In this document: in pieces, positions 8,973 through 18,597 of the stretch
Layout: every line of letters starts with the position of its first letter
How positions within the stretch are numbered: the first letter of the stretch is position 1
Assembly: GCF_005843925.1 (NCBI RefSeq)
Contig: NZ_VCBC01000007.1
Span: 124,001 to 188,000, forward strand
Reading direction: 5' to 3'
DNA: 64,000 bases
Origin: Thalassotalea litorea
Lineage (GTDB): Bacteria; Pseudomonadota; Gammaproteobacteria; Enterobacterales; Alteromonadaceae
The notes under the pieces: generated by a model
Told to the model about the DNA's origin: nothing
What the model saw: only the letters and a program-made list of their open reading frames with translations
Database searches by the model: none
Made by a program: the position numbers and the translations under genes

Positions 8973-9974
8973 CTACCCACCGGGGTTCGTGATAAAAACG
9001 CCTGAGTGCTTGCCTTGGTCGGGATTGATTTTAAATTCATCCTGAAAATGACAGAAAAACTCACCTTTATCATTAATGGCGTGGGGAAAATATTTTTCCA
9101 GCAAGGCCCATAATGTCGCTACCGTACGATAATCGGCAATACCATCCGTCTGCCAGGCACGAAAATGCAATTGAAATGAACGAATTACGTCATGGGTTTT
9201 TTCGTCGTAAACACCACTTAACTCCACACCATAGCCATATTGCTTTAACGCACATTGAATTTGCGAAATATCCGGCAGTTCTTTACTGGTTAACTGTTGC
9301 CAGTGGCGAAACAAAGCCTCTTGCTCATACCAGGCGCCGATGCCATTTAAATACAGGGTGTACCAGGGAAAGCGAGGGCCAGGATCCGACTTCCATTTCG
9401 GTTGAATATCAGAATGGCCGATCACTCGGGTCGGGGTAATTTCCGGATGACGTTTTAAAATATCTTTACTGAGTTTAATCAGAAGCTGAATTTGCGCTTC
9501 GGAAAATTCTTTATAGTCACATAGATAATCATTGCTAAAATCCAACCGAGGATTGTCTGACTGATATTTACAATCGGCGCGGTTCACCAACTCAATTCCT
9601 ATTGATTGATCGTTAACCGCATAGCGGTCTTCCCACTGACTATCACCCGCATGCCAGGCCCGTTGGGTTTCATCCACCAATTGGTACACTTCAAGTTTGC
9701 CTTCGTCATAGGAGGTATCATTCGGCTCTGGTATTAAATAATGGGAACTCACCCCGCCAGGAGGCTTAGTGAGTGTTGTGAGCGAGCTTTGCCAATCACT
9801 CACGGTGTAATGCATTACCAGAAAACGTACTCGAGACGAGTAGTTTTCCGATTGAAAATCAGAGTTGACGTCGCGGTTAGTGCTGACACAGGCGGACAGT
9901 GACAGTGCAAGCAGTAATTGTGAAGCGAGTTTAATACCGCGAGAAACATTAACTGGAGAAGAATTATTTTTCAT
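8973..9974 (-). CDS. N-acetylmuramoyl-L-alanine amidase, AmiD-like lipoprotein
   Basis: A 333-residue protein with a lipoprotein signal (LLLALSLSACVST, lipobox LSAC), so probably attached to the outer membrane. The Amidase_2 domain (about 45-215) has the expected zinc/catalytic motifs: FLVMHYTVSD near the start, IGIELVNR in the middle, and VIGHSDI followed by KSDPGPRFPW. These correspond to the two histidines, the glutamate and the aspartate ligand of the AmiD/AmpD family. A C-terminal peptidoglycan-binding domain (about 225-300, IQCALKQYGYGVELSGVYDE and a following RSFQLHFR block) completes the E. coli AmiD architecture. It cleaves the amide between MurNAc and the stem peptide in recycling or turnover. 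It lies 26 bases after the D-lactate dehydrogenase gene and may be read from it. Confidence 0.9.
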   Translation of the reverse strand: MKNNSSPVNVSRGIKLASQLLLALSLSACVSTNRDVNSDFQSENYSSRVRFLVMHYTVSDWQSSLTTLTKPPGGVSSHYLIPEPNDTSYDEGKLEVYQLVDETQRAWHAGDSQWEDRYAVNDQSIGIELVNRADCKYQSDNPRLDFSNDYLCDYKEFSEAQIQLLIKLSKDILKRHPEITPTRVIGHSDIQPKWKSDPGPRFPWYTLYLNGIGAWYEQEALFRHWQQLTSKELPDISQIQCALKQYGYGVELSGVYDEKTHDVIRSFQLHFRAWQTDGIADYRTVATLWALLEKYFPHAINDKGEFFCHFQDEFKINPDQGKHSGVFITNPGG

Positions 9975-10000
9975 TATTATTCAAACTTTTAGTTATTACG

Positions 10001-13000
10001 TTAAGTATCAGTGAGTTTGGGTAAGTTGCCAGCGAAAATCTGCGAATCCTTTTGCTCGTCCCCTGTATCAGCCACCCTTGATGCACTGACTTTATCTAAT
10101 AAATAGACAATGGATTGGTAGGGGATGTGGCTATGTTGCGTGAGTCCTATTTCACAGGTTCTGGCGTTCGACACGCCAATTTCGCACCCTCGTGGTGTAT
10201 CACCCGCAAGTGACTTTAAGGCATTGGCATTTAATTCCGGAGTAAAGAAGCCTTTATCGCCGGCAAAACCACAGCAATGAATATCCGCGGGAACAATGAC
10301 GTTGTCACTACAGCGTCTGGCCAACTCAAGCAAGTGCTGTTCTTGTCCAAGCCGTTTGCTACTGCAGGTGATATGCAGCATCACCGGTTCTGTTATCGCC
10401 GCAATATCGAGCTTTTCAACAACAAACTGATTGATAAATTCGGCGGCTTCAAACACTTTCAGCGGTGCATCTGAATCCTGCTGTTGTTCAAATAAATGCA
10501 AGGCGCAAGCACTGGCATCGGTTATCACAAAATAGTCCTCACCGCTTGCTAAGGTCGCGAGTTGCTCAATAACCTGAGTAGCATTTTGTTTGCCAAGTTG
10601 GTGGTCACCTTTACTGGAAAATGGCATACCGCAGCAAAGCTGATCCATATTGTCGGGGATAATCACCTCAAAGCCCGCTTTGTGTAGCAACGCCGTCATA
10701 ACCTGAGGCAAAGGTCGTTGATCCGTTGCGGTTTGCTCTGCGGCAAATATCCGGCCACTGCAAGCAGGAAAATAAATCACCTTAGTTGGCGTATGCAAAG
10801 CATCCATTTGCGGTTTCTTGTTCGCTGAAGGTTGTTTCTTGTTAGCTAAAGGCTGATTCTTGATAGCTGATGGCTGATTCTTGTTAGCTAAAGGCTCTTG
10901 CTTCTGCATCTGAACCGAAGATGAAGACATTAACGTTGCTGCATCCAGAGCTGTTTCGGCTTTTGGCAGATTACCAGGATATTCGGGAATTACCCCAAAC
11001 GATAAGGTATTGGACAACTTAGCAGCTGCGGTTAATGTTTTTTCGCCCAGCAGCGCGCGGGTTTTATCCAGTGTCGCTAATGACCACCTTGCCAAAACTT
11101 GCGTTTGTCCAAATCGATTTGCCAGATGCCTGCTCAGTTTTTGTTTTACCGGTGACATGGACAATTGTTGCTGGCGATATGCTTTGACAAAATTACCGGT
11201 ATTTATATCGACCGGGCAGCGCACGCCGCACAATCCAGTGGCCGCACAGGTGTCGATGGCCATATACGGGTAATCTTTTTGCAATTGCTGTAATTGCAGT
11301 TGCCATTGCTGGCGCTGATGCTCCTGAACATTCGAGTCGTTAAGCAGCGTTTTTAATTCGGCGATACGGCGCCACAGGGTAATGCGCTGGCGCGGCGTTA
11401 ATGTCAGGCCATTCGACGGGCAAACCGGTTCACAAAAGCCACATTCGATACATGGATCTAAAATTTCATCGGCTGCTGGCATGGCTTTAAGGTTTTCAAT
11501 ATGGGCGCTGGGGTTGTCGTTAATAATGACCCCAGGATTTAAGATATTGTTGGGATCAAACAGTGCTTTAATGTTCAGCATTAATTGATAGGCTTTGTCA
11601 CCCCACTCCTGACGTACAAAAGGGGCCATATTGCGGCCAGTACCATGCTCCGCTTTTAAAGACCCATTAAATTGGTCCACAACCAGTTTAGCGATGGCAT
11701 CCATAAATGCCTGATATCGAGCAACCTGTTCCTTGGTATTAAACGCCTGAGTGAAAACAAAATGTAAATTGCCATCTAATGCATGACCGAAAATAATCGC
11801 TTCATTATATTCAAACTGAGCGAACAGGTTTTGCAGCGCTAGCACCGCCGTTGCTAAATCCTCTACCGCAAAAGCCACATCTTCAATAATAACGGTTGTG
11901 CCTGTCTCTCGATGCGCACCGACCGCAGGAAAGGTTCCTTTGCGAATATTCCAAAGCTGCTGATTACGGCTTGCATCCAGACTAAAGTCGAGGGAGAAAA
12001 ATAAGCACGAATTAGTCTTACGGATTAACTTGGAGATATCATCAACTTTTCGGTTCAGGCTGTCTTGTTCATTCGCCTGAACTTCAATTAAAAGTGCCGC
12101 ACCAGCATCGGGAAAATCATCGATTTGTCCCGCCAATAACGGGTGGCTGGCAACTGCTCGCAACGATTTACTATCTAAAAGCTCAACCGCATCAACCGGA
12201 TAAGGCGCAAGCGCTGAAACCAGTTCACATGCTTGATGAATGTCATTAAACAGGAATAGCGCGGCACTTTTTAATTGCTGATCAACAACCGTATGGTAAG
12301 TGATGTCGGCGATAAACCCTAAAGTACCTTCTGAACCTATCAACAAATGTTTAATGATGTCGATACCATCCTGGTAATCAAGCAGAGCATTAATGCCATA
12401 CCCTGTGGTATTTTTAAGGCGATATTTGTGGCGAATTAGCGCCTGCAATTCGCTGTCATGTTCGACCTGTTCGGCAAGCTGGAGCAGCCCCTGATACAAA
12501 GCAGGGCGCTTATTAATAAAGTTATGGCAACTTTGCTCGTCACTGGTATCCAACACCGTGCCGTCGGCAAACACCACTGTAATATCCGCGAGGGTGTGAT
12601 AAGAGTTTTGCTTAACGCCACAACACATGCCGGAAGAATTATTGGCGGCAATCCCACCAATTTTACAGCTATCAATGGATGCGGGATCCGGGCCAATTTT
12701 TCGACCGTACGGTTTCAAAATCTGGTTCACGCGACTGCCAATCAAACCAGGTTGTAGCTTAATTTTGTCACCGTCTTGCTGAATCTGATAATCGCGCCAA
12801 TTATCACTTAACAGGATCAATACGGAATCGGTAATGGCCTGACCACAAAGACTGGTACCGGCGGCGCGAAAAGTCACAGGGATTGTAAATTTATCTGCGA
12901 GCGCCAAAACCTGCTGCACCTCATCGAGACAATCGAGTTGTAGAATATATTCCGGGACCAGGCGATAAAACGACGCATCCGTGCCATAAGCATAGCGGCG

Positions 13001-13099
13001 CGTGTAATCGTCAATGACCTGTTCAGACACAAGAAAATCGGCGACTTTACCAATAAAAGTCGCCAGGTTCGGATTTTTTTGCGGCGCGGTCTGATCCAT
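10001..13099 (-). CDS. Membrane-associated D-lactate dehydrogenase, FAD/Fe-S/CCG fusion (Dld-II type)
   Basis: A 1032-residue flavoprotein that probably oxidises D-lactate and passes electrons to the quinone pool. The FAD-binding type-4 domain (about 20-280, with RAAGTSLCGQAITDSVLILL and GPDPASIDSCKIGG) is followed by the FAD oxidase C-terminal region. Next come two ferredoxin-like Cys clusters (CIECGFCEPVCP and CAATGLCGVRCP) and two CCG domains (CCGMPFSSKGDHQ and HCCGFAGDKGF). This matches the Dld-II enzymes of Shewanella and relatives. I prefer the ATG at 13097-13099 over an upstream in-frame TTG (13174), because the 25 extra residues are unlike the family. A 21-base tandem repeat encodes a Lys/Asn/Gln/Pro-rich linker just before the CCG part. 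A glycolate or other 2-hydroxyacid substrate is the main alternative. Confidence 0.88.
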   Translation of the reverse strand: MDQTAPQKNPNLATFIGKVADFLVSEQVIDDYTRRYAYGTDASFYRLVPEYILQLDCLDEVQQVLALADKFTIPVTFRAAGTSLCGQAITDSVLILLSDNWRDYQIQQDGDKIKLQPGLIGSRVNQILKPYGRKIGPDPASIDSCKIGGIAANNSSGMCCGVKQNSYHTLADITVVFADGTVLDTSDEQSCHNFINKRPALYQGLLQLAEQVEHDSELQALIRHKYRLKNTTGYGINALLDYQDGIDIIKHLLIGSEGTLGFIADITYHTVVDQQLKSAALFLFNDIHQACELVSALAPYPVDAVELLDSKSLRAVASHPLLAGQIDDFPDAGAALLIEVQANEQDSLNRKVDDISKLIRKTNSCLFFSLDFSLDASRNQQLWNIRKGTFPAVGAHRETGTTVIIEDVAFAVEDLATAVLALQNLFAQFEYNEAIIFGHALDGNLHFVFTQAFNTKEQVARYQAFMDAIAKLVVDQFNGSLKAEHGTGRNMAPFVRQEWGDKAYQLMLNIKALFDPNNILNPGVIINDNPSAHIENLKAMPAADEILDPCIECGFCEPVCPSNGLTLTPRQRITLWRRIAELKTLLNDSNVQEHQRQQWQLQLQQLQKDYPYMAIDTCAATGLCGVRCPVDINTGNFVKAYRQQQLSMSPVKQKLSRHLANRFGQTQVLARWSLATLDKTRALLGEKTLTAAAKLSNTLSFGVIPEYPGNLPKAETALDAATLMSSSSVQMQKQEPLANKNQPSAIKNQPLANKKQPSANKKPQMDALHTPTKVIYFPACSGRIFAAEQTATDQRPLPQVMTALLHKAGFEVIIPDNMDQLCCGMPFSSKGDHQLGKQNATQVIEQLATLASGEDYFVITDASACALHLFEQQQDSDAPLKVFEAAEFINQFVVEKLDIAAITEPVMLHITCSSKRLGQEQHLLELARRCSDNVIVPADIHCCGFAGDKGFFTPELNANALKSLAGDTPRGCEIGVSNARTCEIGLTQHSHIPYQSIVYLLDKVSASRVADTGDEQKDSQIFAGNLPKLTDT
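10815..10896 (-). repeat. Four 21-base tandem units within the D-lactate dehydrogenase gene
   Basis: Units begin with TTCTTG (plus-strand reading) at 10815, 10836, 10857 and 10878, each followed by a variant of TTAGCTAAAGGCTGA. They encode seven-residue repeats of the form PLANKNQ/PSAIKNQ. The period keeps the frame, so copy-number change would only lengthen the linker. Confidence 0.85.
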
Positions 13100-13283
13100 T
13101 CGCTCAACAGTATGATAAAAGAAAAAACAATGGCTTAGGTTATACCAACGACTGACGACAAAAACAAGGAACAATTATTCCATACAAAGCCAAGTATTGG
13201 GAATAAATGATTCTCAACACTTATTCCCTGTCGTGACTCCCTTTGCGAAACAGTCTGTTCAGTGAATACGGCGCCAATATCAC

Positions 13284-16200
13284 TTAGCCTGGACTCACCC
13301 GTTCACGCTCTTCGTCCAATGCCAATGATTTTTGCCCGGCAAACCGATGTCGATACAGCAATAAGTAGCAACAGGGGATCACAAACATCGACACCAGCGG
13401 GCTTAATAGCATGCCGCCAATCATAGGTGCCGCAATGCGTTGCATCACTTCATTACCGCTGCCGCCACCCAACATTATCGGCAACAACCCGGCAATAATG
13501 GTCAATACCGTCATCGCTTTGGGCCGGACTCGCAGTAACGCACCGGCACGGATCGCAGCTTTTGCACTTGTATGGGTTTGTGCAGGCACCCGGTTAAATT
13601 GCTGATTCAGGTAAATTAACATAATTACCCCAAACTCAGCCGCAACTCCAGCAAGGGCAATCATCCCCACAGCTAAGGCGATGGAAAAAGCATAATCGAG
13701 CAGGTACACCAGCCAAATCGAACCGGAAAGTGCGATCGGCAACGTCAACAAAACCAGCAATGATTGTCTTAATGAAGAAAAGATCAAATACAGCAGAATA
13801 AAAATCAATAACAATGTTAATGGGATCAACCACTTTAAATCGTTATTTACGCGCTGCATATATTCGTACTCGCCGGCAAAACTCCAACTGTAGGTTGCAG
13901 GTAGCTTCAGCTTATTCAACTCAGGAACCACGATATCGATATACTCACTGATGGAAGTATCCGCATCAATATCGATAAACACCCAGGCAATTGGCCGACC
14001 ATTTTCACTTTTCACTAACGCGGGTCCCTGGGATATATTAACGCTGGCCACTTGCCCAAGAGTAAGTCTGGCGCCACTAGGACTAACAAACGGAATGCTG
14101 TTTAAGTCTTCGACACTTTGTCGGTAGCGCGCCGGATAACGAAGATTTATCGGATAACGCTCGCGCCCCAGTATCATTTCGCTGATGTTCGCACCGCCAA
14201 TGGCGTAGGTTATCACTTGCTGAATGTCTTCGATGGTTAATCCATAGTTAGCCGCTGCGAGTCGATCCGGTTTAATGTCAATATACCGACCCGATTCTGC
14301 GCGCTCCGCATAGACAGATAAGGTTTGCGGGAAGGTAGCCAGCACCCCCTCAATGTCTTGCCCAAGTTTCTCAAGCTGTTCTATCTCCGGGCCTGATATT
14401 TTAATACCCAAGGGGGTTTTTACCCCAGTGGTCAGCATATCTATCCGCGTTTTTATCGGCTGCACCCAGGCATTACTGACGCCGGGAAACTGCACCTTAG
14501 TTTCCAGTTCCGCGATAATATCCTCAAGCTCAAACCCTGCTCGCCATTGCGACTTAGGCTTTAACGCGATTGTGGTTTCCAGCATGGTTAACGGCGCAGG
14601 ATCGGTTGCGGTTTCAGCTCGGCCGACTTTGCCAAATACCGACGCAACTTCTGGTACGGTGCGAATTAAGCGATCCGTTTGCTGCAGAATTTCGCCGGCT
14701 TTACTGATCGATACCGCGGGCAAAGTCGTGGGCATATATAATAAATCCCCCTCCTCGAGTTGCGGCATAAATTCGCTTTGCATGTTGGCGACGGGGTAAG
14801 CGCTGGACAGCGCCAGCACAACCGCCACAACGACGGTGATTTTTGGGAAACTTAATGACAGATTTAATAAAGGTCGATACAGGGCGGTAAGGCCTCGGTT
14901 TAACCAGTTTTTGTGTTCATCGGGTACTTTACCGCGAATAAAGTAGCCCATCAGCACCGGCACTAAAGTGACACTCAACAATGCCGCGGCTGCCATCACT
15001 AACGTTTTGGTCATCGCTAGCGGCGTAAACAACCGGCCTTCCTGTGCCTGCAAAGCAAATACCGGCAAAAAGCTGATGGTAATTAACAGCAAGGTCAAAC
15101 CCAGTGCCGGGCCAACCTCTTTTGCCGCTGCCATGGTTAATCGCCAGTGCGCTTTCCCCTGTGGATAGCGTTGATGAATATCATGGTACGTCTGCAGATG
15201 TTTGTGCTGGTTTTCCACCATCACAATGGCTGCATCGACTAATGCACCAATTGCAATGGCAATCCCGCCAAGGCTCATAATATTGGCATTAACCTGCAGG
15301 GCATTCATAACGATAAAGCCGATCAGTACAGACAGTGGCAGGCAGATCACCGCAACCAATGTCGAGCGGGCATGAAGCAAAAAGGCAAAACACACCAACA
15401 CCACAATCAGAATTTCTTCCAAGAGCTTTACTTGCAAATTTGTTACCGAACGCTCGATTAATGCCGAGCGATCATACGTGGTAACCAGTTCAACACCATC
15501 CGGAAGGCCGGCTTTCAGCTCTTGCAGGCGCTGTTCAACCTTAGTAATTGTTGCAAGTGCATTCTCGCCCTGGCGCATTACCACGATGCCACCAACGACT
15601 TCGCCTTCGCCGTTTAACTCAGCGATACCGCGGCGCATTTGCGGCCCTTCACGCACCGTGGCGATATGCTTGATTCGCAACGAGGAAAACTGCTCCGATT
15701 GGATTGGTAATGCGGTTTCTTCAATATCCGCAATGGATTGCAAATATCCTTTTGAGCGGATCATGTATTCGGCTTCTGCCAACTCAAGTACCGAGCCACC
15801 GGTATCGAGATTGGCCGATTGCAGCGCTAGTTTCACTTGCTCTATGGTTAGGCCGTAATAGAGCAAACGTGCCGGCTCAACAATAATTTGGTAGGTGCGC
15901 TCCATCCCGCCGACGGTGGCAATTTCGCTGACCCCGGGTACTGATTGCAAGCCAAGTTTCAAATACCAATCCTGCAATGATTTGAGATCGGCCAAATTGT
16001 AGTTGCTACCATTGGCTGTCAGCGCATATTGGTAAATCCAGCCAACACCAGATGCATCGGGTCCAAGAGTAGGCGTTACACCATCAGGCAGAATATTATT
16101 CGCCTGCTGCAAATACTCCAGCACTCGGCTTCGCGCCCAGTAAGGGTCGGTGCCTTCATCAAAAATAATGTAAATATAGGAGTCGCCAAAAAACGAAAAT

Positions 16201-16448
16201 CCGCGTACGACATTTGCCCCGGGCACAGATAACATTACCGAAGACAGTGGATAGGTCACCTGCTGTTCGACCAGTTCCGGTGCCTGCCCAGGATATGGTG
16301 TTTTAACAATCACCTGAACATCGCTCAAATCCGGCAGAGCATCGAGCGGCAGTGTATGCATGGCACGAAAGCCCCAAACCGCGGCAATCAGCGCGATAAT
16401 TATCACCAGCACGCGAAAACGTAGCGAGAGTTCGATTAATTTACTCAT
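13284..16448 (-). CDS. cusA: Cu(I)/Ag(I) efflux RND transporter, CusA-like
   Basis: A 1054-residue inner-membrane RND pump of the heavy-metal (HME) class with twelve expected membrane segments and two large periplasmic loops. The HME signature GALVDAAIVMVEN is in TM4. The three methionines that relay monovalent copper/silver in E. coli CusA are all conserved, one position off: M572 (DLLYMPTT), M622 (PLTMLETT) and M671 (RIDMLTTG). This favours Cu+/Ag+ over the divalent-metal CzcA group. The start is ATG at 16446-16448, 10 bases after the cusB stop, with a GGAGG-like site (AAGGAGGCG). It is the last gene of the operon, and no outer-membrane partner follows. Confidence 0.93.
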   Translation of the reverse strand: MSKLIELSLRFRVLVIIIALIAAVWGFRAMHTLPLDALPDLSDVQVIVKTPYPGQAPELVEQQVTYPLSSVMLSVPGANVVRGFSFFGDSYIYIIFDEGTDPYWARSRVLEYLQQANNILPDGVTPTLGPDASGVGWIYQYALTANGSNYNLADLKSLQDWYLKLGLQSVPGVSEIATVGGMERTYQIIVEPARLLYYGLTIEQVKLALQSANLDTGGSVLELAEAEYMIRSKGYLQSIADIEETALPIQSEQFSSLRIKHIATVREGPQMRRGIAELNGEGEVVGGIVVMRQGENALATITKVEQRLQELKAGLPDGVELVTTYDRSALIERSVTNLQVKLLEEILIVVLVCFAFLLHARSTLVAVICLPLSVLIGFIVMNALQVNANIMSLGGIAIAIGALVDAAIVMVENQHKHLQTYHDIHQRYPQGKAHWRLTMAAAKEVGPALGLTLLLITISFLPVFALQAQEGRLFTPLAMTKTLVMAAAALLSVTLVPVLMGYFIRGKVPDEHKNWLNRGLTALYRPLLNLSLSFPKITVVVAVVLALSSAYPVANMQSEFMPQLEEGDLLYMPTTLPAVSISKAGEILQQTDRLIRTVPEVASVFGKVGRAETATDPAPLTMLETTIALKPKSQWRAGFELEDIIAELETKVQFPGVSNAWVQPIKTRIDMLTTGVKTPLGIKISGPEIEQLEKLGQDIEGVLATFPQTLSVYAERAESGRYIDIKPDRLAAANYGLTIEDIQQVITYAIGGANISEMILGRERYPINLRYPARYRQSVEDLNSIPFVSPSGARLTLGQVASVNISQGPALVKSENGRPIAWVFIDIDADTSISEYIDIVVPELNKLKLPATYSWSFAGEYEYMQRVNNDLKWLIPLTLLLIFILLYLIFSSLRQSLLVLLTLPIALSGSIWLVYLLDYAFSIALAVGMIALAGVAAEFGVIMLIYLNQQFNRVPAQTHTSAKAAIRAGALLRVRPKAMTVLTIIAGLLPIMLGGGSGNEVMQRIAAPMIGGMLLSPLVSMFVIPCCYLLLYRHRFAGQKSLALDEERERVSPG

Positions 16449-16458
16449 TTACGCCTCC

Positions 16459-17877
16459 TTAATGATGCTGATGTGAATCGCCAGAGGCGTTGACTGAGGG
16501 TGCACTGTCATCATGGTGATCATTGAGACGCAACATGCTGCTTTGAATATTCGCTTCCGAGTCGATTAAAAACTGTCCGGACGTAACAACCTTGTCACCT
16601 TCCTCCAAACCGGCAATGATTTCAGCGCGCCCTTGCGTAATCATACCCACAGTAACACTGGCAATTGCGAAGGTAGAATCATCTTTTTGCACCACAACCC
16701 GGTTTTGTTTTTCGGTTTGAATAAGCGCCTGCTGGGGAATATTTAATACAGGCTCTGTCGCACCACCATAAATGCGAACGTTAGCAATCATATTGGGTTT
16801 AAACACCCCATCTGGATTTTTTAATGACAAACGGACCTTTAAAGTACGGGTATTGGCGTCCAGTTCTGGGTAGATATATTCAATCTCGCCTTCTGCGGCG
16901 AAAATACCCAGGGCAGGAAGATCAAACTCGACCCACTTACCGGTTTTCACCCAGTCTATCTGGTGCTCGAACACATCAGCAATGACCCAAAGTGCCGTCG
17001 GATCCGCCAGCATCATAATTTCATTTTCGGGGTTTACATACATACCCTGACGAATATCAAGATTGGCGACGATACCATTGGTTGGAGCGTAATATGGCAC
17101 TCGGTACAGTGGTTGATTGCCCCGTTCAATTCTATCGATTAGGTCATCATCCATCCCCAATAGAGTTAACCGAGTACGACCACGCTGCTTAAGCGCATCG
17201 GAAATGTTTTTATCGCGATACAGGCTTAGATATTCGTCTTGGGCCAGCAACAAATCCGGAGAATATATTTCATAAAGCAATTGCCCCTTTTTCACCGGCT
17301 GCGCCAGGGTATTTACCGCCAAATTTTCAATCCAGCCACTGGCTCTCGGGTGCAAATGCCGCTGACCTTGCTCGTCATAAACGATAGAACCAAAGGTTTC
17401 GATATAGCGCCAAAGCACGCTGCGATTCACTTGTGCTGTCGTCAATGCCAGATTCTGCTGGATAGCGCCAGAAATCTCTATTTGCGGTGATGGTAAAAGG
17501 TCTCGACTTCCCTGAACGGTTTTCGCCACCAGATCCATGCCGCAAATCGGACATTTCCCGGGGTGATCCTTAACGATATGGGAGTGCATAGGGCAAATAT
17601 ATTGCACTTTTTCGGATCCCAGATTTTGGCTCAGTTGTTGAGCGTTCTGTTGCGGCAGTTGTTGATTCTGCTCTTGGTTTTGGTGTTGCTGTTGCTGTTG
17701 GTTGTGCGGTTCAGACGGATGAGAAGATTGTGCAGCAAGCCCAAAAGGCGCGGGAATTAACAACATCAGGCACAACAGCATCGTTTTGCTATTGCCCACT
17801 AAATTAAAGTTGGATTTCGACCACCAACCAGGGGACGAACCGGAAAAACCGACGTATAACGACTTAAATGGAGACAT
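16459..17877 (-). CDS. cusB: Efflux periplasmic adaptor, CusB-like, with heavy-metal-binding domain
   Basis: A 472-residue membrane-fusion protein that would bridge CusA and an outer-membrane channel. A long signal region ends in LLIPAPFGLAAQ. It is followed by a Gln/His-rich low-complexity stretch (about 50-85), then a metal-binding motif YICPMHSHIVKDHPGKCPIC (residues near 92-111) typical of Cu/Ag adaptor N-termini. The barrel-sandwich/lipoyl and beta-barrel domains follow (ASGWIENLAVNTLAQPVKKG, YYAPTNGIVANLDIRQGMYV). The C-terminus is His-rich (SGDSHQHH). An AGAGG site six bases before the ATG at 17875-17877 supports this start, although an internal ATG at residue 33 would give a more standard signal peptide. 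It follows the His-rich small gene by 40 bases. Confidence 0.92.
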   Translation of the reverse strand: MSPFKSLYVGFSGSSPGWWSKSNFNLVGNSKTMLLCLMLLIPAPFGLAAQSSHPSEPHNQQQQQHQNQEQNQQLPQQNAQQLSQNLGSEKVQYICPMHSHIVKDHPGKCPICGMDLVAKTVQGSRDLLPSPQIEISGAIQQNLALTTAQVNRSVLWRYIETFGSIVYDEQGQRHLHPRASGWIENLAVNTLAQPVKKGQLLYEIYSPDLLLAQDEYLSLYRDKNISDALKQRGRTRLTLLGMDDDLIDRIERGNQPLYRVPYYAPTNGIVANLDIRQGMYVNPENEIMMLADPTALWVIADVFEHQIDWVKTGKWVEFDLPALGIFAAEGEIEYIYPELDANTRTLKVRLSLKNPDGVFKPNMIANVRIYGGATEPVLNIPQQALIQTEKQNRVVVQKDDSTFAIASVTVGMITQGRAEIIAGLEEGDKVVTSGQFLIDSEANIQSSMLRLNDHHDDSAPSVNASGDSHQHH

Positions 17878-17917
17878 AAATAACCTCTGAAAAATAAAAA
17901 TTGATTCGCTTCAGGGT

Positions 17918-18424
17918 TTATTTGATGGGGGGAATTAGCCACTCTTTAATTGGCGCCGGAGGACGATGGATAAACTGACTAACCACCCGACTTTCCGTCG
18001 TTTGCGATAGACTCAGTAACGTCAGAGGCATTACTGCAGACGATGAGCTGCAGGGCTGCATATCACAATCCCCACATGGATTATGATTTTGTAATACTGA
18101 CGATGCGATGGTTGCAGGATCACAACAGGGCATATTATGGTCGCTCATCGCTTCGCTATCAGAAATCGGCGTATGAGAAGAATCGGCGCTATGCTGGCTG
18201 TGCGGATTTTCATTTGAATGTGAGCCATTTGAATGTGAGCCATTTGAGTGTGTCGCATGGCTATCTTCTAACGAATGGCTGTTATGACTGGCGTGATTAT
18301 CCTGGATCATTGGAGTTGGCGCACATACATGAACCTGAGCCTTGGAAACACTAGCAAGTGTCATACTCAAGGTCACCAGAATCAATATCATTAATGCTGT
18401 ATGTGTGTGGATATTTTTGCCCAT
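17918..18424 (-). CDS. His/Cys-rich exported metal-binding protein, CopL/DUF2946-like
   Basis: A 168-residue protein with an N-terminal hydrophobic signal (ALMILILVTLSMTLASVSKA). A very His/Ser/Asn-rich segment (about 40-95) includes a SHSNG repeat. Next is a Cys cluster, DHNMPCCDPATIAS and then NPCGDCDMQPCSSSS, and a Pro-rich tail, HRPPAPIKEWLIPPIK. The CC...CGDC...C pattern and the tail resemble small CopL/DUF2946 proteins found beside copper-resistance genes. The 12-base DNA repeat at about 18217-18252 creates the SHSNG units. As first gene of the cusBA operon it may buffer Cu+ in the periplasm or affect expression. The family match is by pattern only, and the codon start lacks a strong ribosome-binding site. 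Confidence 0.7.
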   Translation of the reverse strand: MGKNIHTHTALMILILVTLSMTLASVSKAQVHVCAPTPMIQDNHASHNSHSLEDSHATHSNGSHSNGSHSNENPHSQHSADSSHTPISDSEAMSDHNMPCCDPATIASSVLQNHNPCGDCDMQPCSSSSAVMPLTLLSLSQTTESRVVSQFIHRPPAPIKEWLIPPIK

Positions 18425-18597
18425 AAGGCTGAGTATAAAGGAAACATAAAATCGTATCCACAGTGCCAGCGTTTTTAAGCGATTGATTTTTCAGCTTTGC
18501 CATGAGTTAATTGAACGAGTTCAATTGGTTACCCAGCAAATTTTGATGTTCGGTTATCACTTAGCAAACATAGTTACTCAACTTCAGGAGCCCGAGT

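Noticed and set aside
13100..13174. TTG start adding 25 residues to the D-lactate dehydrogenase
   Set aside because: The extra residues are Phe/Tyr/Val-rich and unlike the family, and the ATG at 13099 gives the usual N-terminus.
17440..17760. Leu-rich open frame opposite the CusB Gln/His stretch
   Set aside because: It is the mirror of CAG/CAA codons and has no ribosome-binding site or homology pattern.
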